From CAVPLM01 sp964497095 (GTDB lineage: Bacteria > Actinomycetota > Thermoleophilia > RBG-16-64-13): a stretch of DNA of 8,589 bases. Below the pieces are notes generated by a model that was given only the letters and a program-made list of their open reading frames with translations, ran no database searches and was not told where the DNA came from. Location of the stretch: NCBI GenBank assembly GCA_964497095.1, contig CAZCCL010000113.1:1-8589 (forward strand), given 5' to 3'. The position numbers and the translations under genes are program-made. Within the stretch, counting starts at the first letter, position 1. Every line of letters begins with the position of its first letter. Positions 1 through 6,520 of this stretch are shown here, piece by piece.

Positions 1-67
1 GGGAAGACTGCGCCCGTTGTTCGGTCGCTCCGGTCTGCGCCGGAATGGCCGGTTCCGCAGGTCATGG

Positions 68-75
68 TATAGAAT
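68..75 (+). promoter_or_regulatory. Candidate -10 box for tRNA-Pro(CGG)
   Basis: The AT-rich octamer TATAGAAT stands out in a GC-rich region. Its last six bases, TAGAAT (70-75), match five of six positions of the bacterial -10 consensus. It lies about 31 nt before the tRNA, a normal distance for a short stable-RNA leader. I see no good -35 hexamer at 16-18 nt spacing, so the assignment rests on the -10 box and position alone. Bases 1-67 hold nothing else I can support. Confidence 0.4.
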
Positions 76-106
76 AGGCGACCGCGCCGGGCGGAAGGCC
101 TGGGGG

Positions 107-183
107 CGGGGTGTAGCGCAGCCTGGTAGCGCGCATCGTTCGGGACGATGAGGTCCCGGGTTCAAATCCCGGCACCCCGACCA
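107..183 (+). tRNA. tRNA-Pro(CGG)
   Basis: This folds as a complete cloverleaf of 77 nt. The 7-bp acceptor stem is 107-113 paired with 173-179, with discriminator A180 and an encoded CCA at 181-183. The anticodon stem is 134-138 with 146-150, and the loop TTCGGGA places anticodon CGG at 141-143, reading proline CCG codons. The T-loop TTCAAAT is canonical. The D-arm is identical to that of the second proline tRNA at 6605. It stands alone, not in a cluster, and is convergent with the anti-sigma gene. Confidence 0.97.
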
Positions 184-194
184 TGAGCTGCAGT

Positions 195-212
195 GAGCCG
201 CGAGAGCGGCTC
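195..212 (+). terminator. GC-rich hairpin with GAGA loop downstream of tRNA-Pro
   Basis: A perfect 7-bp stem (195-201 with 206-212) is closed by a GAGA tetraloop, a stable GNRA-type loop. It starts 11 nt after the encoded CCA of tRNA-Pro, a natural place for a terminator or a 3'-processing structure. The tail after the stem has some T but no true T-run, so it is not a textbook intrinsic terminator. It also lies downstream of the convergent anti-sigma stop codon at 256-258 and could protect either transcript. Confidence 0.45.
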
Positions 213-255
213 TCTGTGGTTCCGGGACCTTTCTGAGGTGTATCGGGGATCCGAG

Positions 256-1434
256 CTAAGGACTCTGTACGTAGATGACGACGAGGACGTGTGTCCCTGC
301 GTCATCGGGTGGCGTCCAGTCATCTTGCTGATCCCCGGGGGGAAGCAAGGTGGACGTCGTGAAGCTCCAATTGACAACGGCGGGCTTGGCGGTTCTTTCG
401 GCGACCAGCTCGCAGAATTCGCGCTTGTGTTCCAGCAGGCGGGAGGCGATATCGGTGGTTCCTAGCGGCGGAGCCACGATCAGGCCGACCACCAGTCCCA
501 GGGACGTTCCTATAGAGCGCACCAGATCGACCAATTCGTCCGCATCATCACGGGAAAGGTAGGCTGCGAACGTAGGACCTCCCAGCCAGAGACTCGCGTC
601 TCTTAGTGGCGTCAGTCCTGTAAGAGCGGTGATCTGAGAGGCGACGTCGTCCGCTTTCTCGGGCGTCACTCCTCCCGTGTCGGCGGTAGCAGCAGCATCG
701 CCGGCTGCCGTGGTGATGGTCGTGGTTGCCTCGCCGGACCCAGTGTCCTCGGGCTGCTCCGGAGCAGCAGCCATGAAGGCGAGATAGGCCGGCGCTTCCG
801 CATCGCGAAGGCCGGCGACCATGGCCTTCTGGTCCACCACGACCGCAGGTTCGGGGGGACCGGCTGCCGCCGTGATGGGGACGGTGGTCTCCGCGGCCGC
901 CGTGGTCGGGGTGGCGCCGAGCGTCTCTTCACGAGTAGTGGTATCGGCTGCCGTTTCCGCGGCCGCCACGGGCTGGGATGTGTCCACACCCTCCGTAGAC
1001 AGGTCGCCGTCGGATTTGACCACCCCGTAGCCGATGACGGCTCCCATGAGCGCGATCACGGCGATGGTGGCGGGGAGCCAAGGTCTGATCCTCTTGTTCC
1101 AGGTGACCGACCAGCCCCGCGGCTCTTCCTTGCGGGGCTGAGTCACGGGTTCTGAGGGAAAGAGGATCTCTCCGAGGACTCGGTCCTCGAGATCGAGCGG
1201 GGGATCGTCGAGGTAGGTCTCTTGCAGGTAGACCACTACGCTATGCTGGGTACGCAGGCGGGCGGCGCAGGCAGGGCATTCTTGCAGGTGGCTTTGGATG
1301 GCGGCTTTGACCTCGGGTGAGACCCGCCCATCCAGATAATCGACGGCCGATTCGGCCCAGTCATCTACATGGCCCGAAAGCACGGGTGCAGGTACCCGCC
1401 CGTTTCCGTCTTTTTCATTGCCCCGTGAAGTCAT
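256..1434 (-). CDS. Membrane anti-sigma factor with zf-HC2 zinc finger
   Basis: A 392-residue protein that should bind and inhibit the sigma factor encoded just upstream. The N-terminal cytoplasmic domain (about 22-70) carries the zinc-binding anti-sigma signature HLQECPAC, with His49, Cys53 and Cys56. A single hydrophobic segment at about 119-139 (starting LPATIAVIALMG) would cross the membrane. After it comes a low-complexity Ala/Thr/Glu linker (about 155-260), then a folded-looking C-terminal part (about 262-392), probably extracytoplasmic, that I cannot assign to a family. ATG start; AGGGG lies 7 nt upstream inside the sigma gene. The start overlaps the sigma stop by 4 bp (ATGA), giving translational coupling and near-equal dosage. 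At 392 residues it is long for this class, most of which are under about 300. Release by regulated proteolysis or a direct redox or ligand effect is typical of the family but not shown here. Confidence 0.85.
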   Translation of the reverse strand: MTSRGNEKDGNGRVPAPVLSGHVDDWAESAVDYLDGRVSPEVKAAIQSHLQECPACAARLRTQHSVVVYLQETYLDDPPLDLEDRVLGEILFPSEPVTQPRKEEPRGWSVTWNKRIRPWLPATIAVIALMGAVIGYGVVKSDGDLSTEGVDTSQPVAAAETAADTTTREETLGATPTTAAAETTVPITAAAGPPEPAVVVDQKAMVAGLRDAEAPAYLAFMAAAPEQPEDTGSGEATTTITTAAGDAAATADTGGVTPEKADDVASQITALTGLTPLRDASLWLGGPTFAAYLSRDDADELVDLVRSIGTSLGLVVGLIVAPPLGTTDIASRLLEHKREFCELVAERTAKPAVVNWSFTTSTLLPPGDQQDDWTPPDDAGTHVLVVIYVQSP

Positions 1435-2087
1435 CCGTCGTCCCCTATCGTGCCCTGTCGTGTGACGCCGTGCTGTTGGTCCGGGTTCCGCGCCCCCGGC
1501 AACTCGTATCCGGCGTCGACCAAAGCCGTGGCAAGCGCCTCCCGAGCTCGGAAGATGCGGGATTTGATGGTCCCCTCTTGCACCCCCAGGATCTCGGCTG
1601 CCTCGCCGTAGGGGAAGCCAAGCAGGTCACAGAGCACCACGGCGAAGCGGAAGCCCTCGTTTAGACTCATCAGGGCGTCACGCAGGGGATCGGACAGACC
1701 GTCGAGCGCCGGGTCGGTCCCCTCTCGGCTCGAACCCACGACGGCCCCCGCTCCAGATGGGCTGGAGAGATCATCGATGATTTCCGCTTCCATCGGCTCC
1801 GGTCTCTGCCGCCGGAGGTGATCGTATGCCGCGTTCACGACGATACGATGCAGCCAGGTGGTGAAGCGCGATTCGCCTTTGAAAGAATCCAGACTGCGAA
1901 AGGCCTTGATAAAGGCCTCTTGAGAGACGTCGGCCGCATCCCAGGGATTCCCCAGCGTGCGCAGCGCCAAGTTGTAGACGCGACGCTCGTGGCGCCGGTA
2001 GAGCTCGGTCACGGCGTCGCTATCCCCTTCCCGCGCGCGTTGGACGAGATGGGCGTCCGCATCCCGCACTTGTTCGATCGCGCTCAC
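1431..2087 (-). CDS. RNA polymerase ECF (group IV) sigma-70 factor
   Basis: A 218-residue sigma factor with only regions 2 and 4, the ECF layout. Region 2 is about 14-93: DAADVSQEAFIKAF is the -10/core-binding helix pattern, and FTTWLHRIVVNAAYDHLRR is typical of region 2.3-2.4. A variable Ser/Gly/Asp linker (about 98-135) leads to region 4 (about 137-187), with the helix-turn-helix GEAAEILGVQEGTIKSRIFR that reads the -35 element. The start is GTG at 2085-2087; a strong GGAGGAG (2101-2107 on this strand) lies 13 nt upstream, rather far, but no better in-frame start is nearer. It is the first gene of a two-gene operon with its zinc-finger anti-sigma factor. Features resemble RpoE/SigW-like ECF proteins, but the exact ECF group cannot be set by eye. 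Its regulon is unknown; autoregulation is likely for the family. Confidence 0.92.
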   Translation of the reverse strand: MSAIEQVRDADAHLVQRAREGDSDAVTELYRRHERRVYNLALRTLGNPWDAADVSQEAFIKAFRSLDSFKGESRFTTWLHRIVVNAAYDHLRRQRPEPMEAEIIDDLSSPSGAGAVVGSSREGTDPALDGLSDPLRDALMSLNEGFRFAVVLCDLLGFPYGEAAEILGVQEGTIKSRIFRAREALATALVDAGYELPGARNPDQQHGVTRQGTIGDDG

Positions 2088-2132
2088 GCTCTAGTCTCGG
2101 CTCCTCCGGCTCGAATGGGCCTCTGACTTCAC

Positions 2133-2163
2133 ATTCTAACAGCGCGGTCGTCAGGAGGGTCCC
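2133..2163 (-). promoter_or_regulatory. Candidate promoter of the sigma/anti-sigma operon
   Basis: Reading the minus strand, GTTAGAAT at 2140-2133 contains the -10-like TAGAAT, about 26 nt before the Shine-Dalgarno sequence of the sigma gene. GGGACC at 2163-2158 lies 17 nt upstream of the GTT. That is loosely the ECF arrangement (GGAAC, 16-17 nt, then CGTT or CGTC), which would fit autoregulation, but both boxes deviate from consensus. A housekeeping promoter with a weak -35 is equally possible. Confidence 0.3.
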
Positions 2164-2302
2164 GGTACCTGGGGCTTTCTCGGGCACCCGGTCACATGTC
2201 CCAGGCTCGCCCGCCTTTGAGGCGCTCGGCTCAGATCCTCCTCGGTCCGCGTCTGCCGCTCCGGAACGTCCGCCGACTGCCGCTCGGGGGCGGCCCGCCG
2301 TC

Positions 2303-2331
2303 TTCACTCTCCGCGATTTCGTCGCTATGGT
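2303..2331 (+). promoter_or_regulatory. Candidate promoter for the DUF1844 gene
   Basis: TTCACT (2303-2308, four of six matches to TTGACA) and TATGGT (2326-2331, four of six matches to TATAAT) are separated by exactly 17 nt. Transcription would start near 2338, about 20 nt before the Shine-Dalgarno sequence at 2359-2367. Together with the minus-strand elements this makes 2108-2375 a divergent control region; I see no RNA gene or coding sequence in it. Confidence 0.4.
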
Positions 2332-2375
2332 AACGTCGGTCCGCAACGATATCGCTGAGGGAGGTGACGATACCC

Positions 2376-3109
2376 GTGGCTGAGAACGAGCAGGTGGGGC
2401 CTGAGGCCGATGAAGCGGAGATGATGCAGCAACTGCGGGAGGAACTGAAGAGCCTGACCGTGAGCGATCATCTGCTCTTCATGATGCACTCCTTGTCGGC
2501 GCTGGCCGTCGATCGTATGGGTTTGACGGAGGAAGCGGGCGGTCGTCGTGACCCGGATGAGGCCCGGCTCGCCATAGACGCCTTCAAGGCTCTCCTCGAG
2601 CTGGTGGGCAAGGCGCGAACGCCGGAGGAGATGGCCGCCCAACGGAGCGTGCTGTCGCAACTGCAGATGAGCTACGTCGCGGTGCTCGGTCACGCCGGGG
2701 CCGAGGAGGCGCCGCCGGGTGAGGCAGCGGACGAGTCGCCGGAAGGGCCGACCGAGTCGCCGGAAGGGCCGACCGAGACGCCGACCGAGGCTCTGGCCGA
2801 AGCCCCAACCGAGACGCCGACCGAGGCTCTGGCCGAAGCCCCGACCGACGCTCCCACCGACGCCCCGGCTGAAGCCACAGCTGACGTCCCGGTTGAAGCC
2901 ACAGCTGACGCCTCGGCTGAAGCCCCGACCGGCGAGCNNNNNNNNNNNNNNNNNNNNNNNNNNNNNNNNNNNNNNNNNNNNNNNNNNNNNNNNNNNNNNN
3001 NNNNNNNNNNNNNNNNNNNNNNNNNNNNNNNNNNNNNGACGTCCCGGTTGAAGCCACAGCTGACGCCTCGGCTGAAGCCCCGACCGGCGAGCCGGAGGGC
3101 CGGGACTGA
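2376..3109 (+). CDS. DUF1844 domain protein with repetitive acidic tail, interrupted by assembly gap
   Basis: A DUF1844-type protein of unknown function. The domain spans about residues 18-103: a helix around SLTVSDHLLFMMHSLSALAV, then RLAIDAFKALLELVGKART and LQMSYVAVL, the usual core pattern of the family. The rest (about 110-192) is a low-complexity Pro/Glu/Thr/Ala tail made of tandem repeats, probably disordered. I chose GTG at 2376 because GGGAGGTGA (2359-2367) sits 8 nt before it; the in-frame GTG at 2364 lies inside that ribosome-binding site. The 100-N gap shifts the apparent frame. Past the gap, the reading frame that repeats the pre-gap peptide ends GEPEGRD at TGA 3107-3109. If the two identical 55-bp flanks are merged, the frame is restored and the protein is 192 residues; the true tail may be longer. 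No signal peptide or membrane segment is visible. The upstream promoter region is shared with the divergent sigma operon. Confidence 0.8.
2733..2846 (+). repeat. Tandem 21-bp (x2) and 36-bp (x2) coding repeats
   Basis: Two perfect 21-bp copies (2733-2753, 2754-2774) encode ESPEGPT twice. They are followed directly by two 36-bp copies (2775-2810, 2811-2846) that differ at one base and encode ETPTEALAEAPT twice. All lengths are multiples of three, so copy-number change would keep the reading frame. They form the first half of the DUF1844 protein tail. Confidence 0.93.
2859..2930 (+). repeat. Three degenerate 24-bp coding repeats
   Basis: Three in-frame 24-bp units (2859-2882, 2883-2906, 2907-2930) encode DAPAEATA, DVPVEATA and DASAEAPT. 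They differ at several bases, so they are older or more diverged than the 21-bp and 36-bp repeats just upstream. The assembly gap begins 7 bases after the third unit, so more units may be missing. Confidence 0.85.
2883..3092. other. Assembly gap (100 N) flanked by identical 55-bp contig ends
   Basis: Positions 2938-3037 are exactly 100 N, a common placeholder for a gap of unknown length. The 55 bases before it (2883-2937) and the 55 after it (3038-3092) are identical from first to last base, with the identity ending exactly at the gap edges. An exact 55-base overlap is what two contigs from a de Bruijn graph with k=55 would share. The sequence therefore either joins with one copy of the 55-mer or contains a collapsed repeat array. 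The second flank should not be read as proven biological duplication. Confidence 0.9.
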
Positions 3110-3231
3110 CAGCCGCTGCGTGATAGGCTGTTCTGGCGGCGGTCCCCGACGCCGGTCACGGGGCCGGGTCGAGGACGTCAGGCGTGGAGATCGGGAGAGG
3201 TCAAGCGGCCTCACTCTTATGAAGGAGGAGC

Positions 3232-4092
3232 ATGTCGGTCCAGATCGGCATCATAGGCGGGAGCGGGCTCTACGACATGGCGGAACTGACCGACCGTGAG
3301 GAGGTCAGACTGTCGACGCCGTTCGGTGATCCGAGCGGGCCCTACGTCACTGCGACCCTTCGCGGGCGCCCGGTGGCGTTCTTGGCCCGTCACGGGGCCG
3401 GTCACCGCATCTTGCCGTCGGAGCTCAACTTCCGCGCCAATATCTACGGCTTCAAGCTGCTCGGAGTCGAGCGCATCTTCTCGGCAAGCGCAGTCGGCAG
3501 CCTCAAGGAAGAGTACCCGCCGCTCGACGTCGTTGTGCCCGACCAGTTCTTCGACAGGACCAAGGGACGGATCAGTACTTTCTTCGGTAACGGCATCGCC
3601 GGGCACGTCTCCTTCGCCCACCCGGTCTGTCCCGAGCTGAGCCGGATCGCGTTCGAGTCGGCGCAGACGGTGGGCGCGCGCGCCCATCTCGGTGGTACCT
3701 ATGTGTGCATGGAGGGACCCCAGTTCTCCACTCTGGCCGAATCCCAGCTGTACCGCAGTTGGGGGATGGACGTCGTCGGGATGACGAACCTTCAGGAAGC
3801 GAAGCTGGCCCGTGAAGCGGAGATCTGTTACACGACGATCGCGCTCGTCACCGACTACGACTGTTGGCATCCCGAACACGATCACGTGACGGTCGACATG
3901 ATCGTCACGAACCTGCTTCGGAACGCCGAGACGGCTCAACGACTGATCGCGGAGGCTGTCGGGCGCGTGCCGGCGGAACGCGGTTGTGCATGCGCCGGGG
4001 CGTTGGCGGCGGCCATCATCACGAGCCCCGATGCGATCTCCGAGGAGACGAAGCGGAATCTCGCCCCGATCATCGGCAAATATCTGGGGTGA
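3232..4092 (+). CDS. mtnP: S-methyl-5'-thioadenosine phosphorylase
   Basis: A 286-residue enzyme of the trimeric PNP/MTAP family, a normal full length. It splits 5'-methylthioadenosine with phosphate into adenine and 5-methylthioribose 1-phosphate, recycling the by-product of polyamine and related SAM-dependent reactions in the cytoplasm. Visible family motifs: GIIGGSGLY at 6-14 (phosphate loop, Ser11), ARHGAGH at 52-58 with Arg53 and His54, LPSELNFRANIYG at 61-73, GGTYVCMEGPQFST at 154-167, and GMTNLQEAKLAREAEICY at 183-200. TDYDCW (207-212) keeps the Asp pair (208, 210) that recognises a 6-amino purine, favouring adenine over hypoxanthine substrates. ATG start with AAGGAGG at 3222-3228, rather close (3 nt) but strong. 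The kinase gene follows after 7 nt, so the two are probably one transcript. No mtnA isomerase or other methionine-salvage gene lies in the window. A broader purine nucleoside phosphorylase role cannot be excluded. Confidence 0.93.
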   Translation: MSVQIGIIGGSGLYDMAELTDREEVRLSTPFGDPSGPYVTATLRGRPVAFLARHGAGHRILPSELNFRANIYGFKLLGVERIFSASAVGSLKEEYPPLDVVVPDQFFDRTKGRISTFFGNGIAGHVSFAHPVCPELSRIAFESAQTVGARAHLGGTYVCMEGPQFSTLAESQLYRSWGMDVVGMTNLQEAKLAREAEICYTTIALVTDYDCWHPEHDHVTVDMIVTNLLRNAETAQRLIAEAVGRVPAERGCACAGALAAAIITSPDAISEETKRNLAPIIGKYLG

Positions 4093-4099
4093 AGTGCGC

Positions 4100-5017
4100 A
4101 TGACCCCGATTCTGGCCGTTGGCTCGGTTGCTTTCGACACGATCAAGAACCCGTTCGGTGAGGCGTCACGGGTCGTCGGAGGCTCGGCCACGTATTTCTC
4201 CGTGGCGGCTTCGTTCTTCACCGACGTGCGGCTTGTGGCCGTGGTCGGCGAGGATTTCGCAGAACGAGGCGCACAGGTGTTCGAAGGGCGTCCCATCGAT
4301 CTTGCCGGCCTGCAGACCGTTCCCGGCGAGACGTTCCGCTGGAAGGGCGAGTACGGCTTCGACCTGAACACGCGCGAGACGGTCTACACGAAGCTGAACG
4401 TCTTCGAGCAGTTCCGGCCCGTCATACCCGAGGCCTACCGTTTGTCGCCGTTCGTGTTCCTGGGCAACATCCACCCCCGGCTCCAACTGGACGTGCTTGA
4501 CCAGGTGGCGGCGCCCCGGCTGGTGGCCGCCGACACGATGAACTACTGGATCGAGGGCACGCCGGACGAGTTGCATGAGGTGTTGAGGCGCATCGACGTG
4601 CTGATCATCAACGATTCCGAGGCGCGGGAACTGTCGGGCGAGGCCAACCTCGTGAAGGCCGCGCGCGCCATCCGGTCGATGGGGCCCTGTACGGTGGTCA
4701 TCAAACGGGGGGAGAACGGCGTACTGATGACGTGTCCGGGGGAAGCCGAGTTCTTCGCGGCACCCGCCATGCCGCTGGAGGAAGTGTTCGACCCGACCGG
4801 GGCCGGTGACACGTTCGCCGGCGGCTTCATCGGGTCGCTCGCCACGTGCGGCGAGGTCAGCGACGCGGCGATGGCGCGCGCCATCATCTACGGCAGCACG
4901 CTGGCGTCGTTCGCGGTCGAAGATTTCAGTCTGGATCGTCTCCTACGCCTCACGCAGGACCAGATCAGGGAGCGCTTCCGCCACTTCAAGCGCCTGACGT
5001 ATTTCGAAGAGGAGTAG
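4100..5017 (+). CDS. PfkB-family (ribokinase-like) carbohydrate or nucleoside kinase
   Basis: A 305-residue ribokinase-fold kinase that should transfer a phosphate from a nucleotide to a sugar, sugar phosphate or nucleoside. The N-terminal part (ILAVGSVAFDTI, 4-15) matches the first strand of the fold, and VGGSATYFSVAASFF (26-40) is the substrate-side glycine motif. NDSEARELSG (171-180) and VVIKRGENGV (199-208) are typical, and the second PfkB signature DPTGAGDTFAGGF (231-243) contains the anion hole and catalytic base Asp237. ATG at 4100 was chosen because it follows the mtnP stop by 7 nt, with GGGGTGA just before it; a longer reading to 3986 would overlap mtnP deeply. Substrate is not readable from sequence. 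Context with mtnP suggests a pentose or pentose 1-phosphate from nucleoside phosphorolysis; archaeal ribose-1-phosphate kinase is a PfkB precedent. Methylthioribose kinase MtnK belongs to a different fold, so this is not MtnK. Confidence 0.88.
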   Translation: MTPILAVGSVAFDTIKNPFGEASRVVGGSATYFSVAASFFTDVRLVAVVGEDFAERGAQVFEGRPIDLAGLQTVPGETFRWKGEYGFDLNTRETVYTKLNVFEQFRPVIPEAYRLSPFVFLGNIHPRLQLDVLDQVAAPRLVAADTMNYWIEGTPDELHEVLRRIDVLIINDSEARELSGEANLVKAARAIRSMGPCTVVIKRGENGVLMTCPGEAEFFAAPAMPLEEVFDPTGAGDTFAGGFIGSLATCGEVSDAAMARAIIYGSTLASFAVEDFSLDRLLRLTQDQIRERFRHFKRLTYFEEE

Positions 5018-5140
5018 CTACCGCTTTTTTCCGGGGACGCGTGGCCCGCAGCCGCCCGGACGTCGCCCGAAGATCGCGCTGCATTGTGAGGGGGGCATCC
5101 ACGGATCAGGTGGCCCGATCGGTTGGTCCCGGCCCGGGGA

Positions 5141-5545
5141 TCAGTCGCCGGCGGGCGCCTCCGCGGGCGTCGTCTCGACCGGATACTCGACTACCAACTT
5201 GTCCCCGTCGCGACGAACGACGGTGTTCTGGATATGCGCCAGCACCGAGGACTTGCGGGTGTCGTCGGATTCGCCCGCGAGCTTGAGGTCCATCTCCAAT
5301 ACGCTCCCGTACAGCTGCTCGACGAGCCGTGTCGACTCATCTGGGGTCAACTGGAGTGGCTTGAGAAGCGAGGCGACCTTGGCCAGGATGCCCTTGAGCG
5401 CCGTGAGCGATTCGCCTTCCTGTGCGTCGGCCTCGCCGGTCCGGCGTTGTTGCTCATCTTCCGGCTGGCCGTCCCGGCGATCATCGCGCCGCTCTTCCCT
5501 ACGGTCGTCCCGTCGCTCACCGCCGCGCCCGTCTCTCCTGCTCAC
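5141..5545 (-). CDS. Small RD-rich hypothetical protein coupled to the epimerase
   Basis: A 134-residue protein I do not recognise. The first 45 residues are a highly charged Arg/Asp/Glu stretch with the near-repeat RRDDRREERRDDRRDG, probably disordered. Residues about 46-122 look folded: a helical part (LTALKGILAKVASLLKPLQL), a second helix (DESTRLVEQLYGSVLEMDLKLAG), and a likely strand pair ending KLVVEYPVE. The tail is Pro/Ala/Glu. I chose GTG at 5543-5545 because it overlaps the upstream epimerase stop in a GTGA and has GAGGGG 8 nt before it; a longer reading to 5626 would overlap the epimerase by 85 bp. No signal peptide, membrane segment or metal motif is visible. The coupling means it is made with the epimerase, but no function follows from that alone. 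It is convergent with the kinase gene. Confidence 0.7.
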   Translation of the reverse strand: MSRRDGRGGERRDDRREERRDDRRDGQPEDEQQRRTGEADAQEGESLTALKGILAKVASLLKPLQLTPDESTRLVEQLYGSVLEMDLKLAGESDDTRKSSVLAHIQNTVVRRDGDKLVVEYPVETTPAEAPAGD

Positions 5546-6477
5546 GGTAGGTTCCCCTCGGTCTGTCTGCGGTAGAAACTCACTGCCTCGGCCACCCCTT
5601 CCTTCAGACCCACCTTCCATCTCCACCCCAACTCTCTCTCGGCCTTGGAGGCGTCCAAGGCGATATGCTCGACCTCTCCCGGCCTTACGGCGGCGAACGC
5701 CGGATCCGTATCCGAACCCACGGCGGCACGCACGGTCTCGAATACCTGCAGGTCGCTCACCTCGATACCTCGTCCAAGATTGTAGACGCCACAGCCGGGG
5801 CTGTTAAGGGCGATGATGTTCGCTTCGACCATGTCGGCCACGTAGCAGTAGTCGCGCGTCTTGGTACCGTCACCGAATATCACCGGCTGTCGACCGGTCA
5901 GCATCTGCAGGGCGAATATGGCAACCACTCCGGCCTCCCCGTGAGGATCCTGCCTCGGACCGTACACGTTGGGATAGCGGAGGACCACGTAGTCGAGACC
6001 GTGATTGGCGTGGTAGGCGAACAGGTAGTGCTCGACGGTGTGCTTACTGACGCCGTAAGGCGAGATGGGGTCGATGGGGTGGTCCTCATCCACAGGCAGA
6101 TAGCTGGGCTCGCCGAAAAGTGCGCCCCCCGTCCCGGCGTAAATGACCTTCCGCACGCCGTGCTCCCGGCAGCATTCGAGCAGGTTGAGCGAGCCCAGGA
6201 TGTTGATGGACGCGTCGTATGCTGGTTCCCGCACGGACCGGGTGACGTCGATGTGGGCCGCGTGATGTACGATCGCCTCCGGGCGCTCGACGCGAAACAC
6301 ATCGTGAAGGTCCTGGTCGCAGATGTCCGTCTCGTAGAACGCTGCGCCACCGGGTAGGTTCTCCCTCTCACCGGTGACCAGGTTGTCGACGATGGCGACC
6401 TGGTGGCCGAGATCGAGCAGACGGTCGCTCACATGCGAGGCGATGAAGCCGGCTCCCCCGGTGACCAGTATCCTCAA
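5542..6477 (-). CDS. NAD-dependent sugar-nucleotide epimerase, UDP-glucose 4-epimerase-like
   Basis: A 311-residue extended short-chain dehydrogenase/reductase that should epimerise or otherwise convert a nucleotide-activated sugar, feeding glycan or cell-envelope synthesis. The NAD-binding loop is TGGAGFIASH (6-15), of the GxxGxxA variant, followed by DNLVTGERENL (31-41), typical of GalE-like enzymes. HHAAHIDVTRSV (71-82) and the catalytic triad follow: Thr116 in AGTGGALFG, Tyr141 and Lys145 in YGVSK. RYPNVYGPRQDPHGEAGVV (167-185) and DGTKTRDYCYVADMVEAN (203-220) are family substrate-side motifs. The TTG start at 6477 was chosen over a GTG at 6534 because GGGAGGAG (6489-6482) lies 4 nt before it and the Rossmann strand begins right there. 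GalE, or a related 4-epimerase or dehydratase, cannot be separated without alignment. The downstream small gene overlaps by 4 bp. Confidence 0.88.
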   Translation of the reverse strand: MRILVTGGAGFIASHVSDRLLDLGHQVAIVDNLVTGERENLPGGAAFYETDICDQDLHDVFRVERPEAIVHHAAHIDVTRSVREPAYDASINILGSLNLLECCREHGVRKVIYAGTGGALFGEPSYLPVDEDHPIDPISPYGVSKHTVEHYLFAYHANHGLDYVVLRYPNVYGPRQDPHGEAGVVAIFALQMLTGRQPVIFGDGTKTRDYCYVADMVEANIIALNSPGCGVYNLGRGIEVSDLQVFETVRAAVGSDTDPAFAAVRPGEVEHIALDASKAERELGWRWKVGLKEGVAEAVSFYRRQTEGNLP

Positions 6478-6520
6478 TCTTCTCCTCCCGCTCTGGGCGT
6501 GTTTGCCTTTGGACCGCTCC

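Noticed and set aside
3147..3171. Hairpin (CGAC/CCGG paired with CCGG/GTCG, one bulged base) between the DUF1844 gene and mtnP, as a terminator
   Set aside because: The stem is short and bulged and no T-run follows. The rest of 3110-3231 shows no clear promoter, so whether mtnP is co-transcribed with the gene before it stays open.
2364..3299. A single open frame that reads from the DUF1844 gene through the N run into the start of mtnP
   Set aside because: The continuation is only open because 100 arbitrary N replace an unknown length. The peptide of the pre-gap frame reappears after the gap in another frame and ends at TGA 3107-3109.
3986..4099. N-terminal extension of the PfkB kinase
   Set aside because: It would overlap mtnP by over 100 bp and adds an Arg-rich stretch foreign to the family. 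ATG 4100 begins exactly where the conserved first strand starts.
3217..4371. Long minus-strand open frame opposite mtnP and the kinase
   Set aside because: It is the antisense shadow of two well-supported genes in GC-rich DNA. It has no recognisable domain and is rich in Arg, as such shadows are.
5018..5140. Bidirectional terminator between the convergent kinase and small-protein genes
   Set aside because: There is a run of six T at about 5029-5034 right after the kinase stop, but no stable stem directly before it, and I find no convincing hairpin for the other strand.
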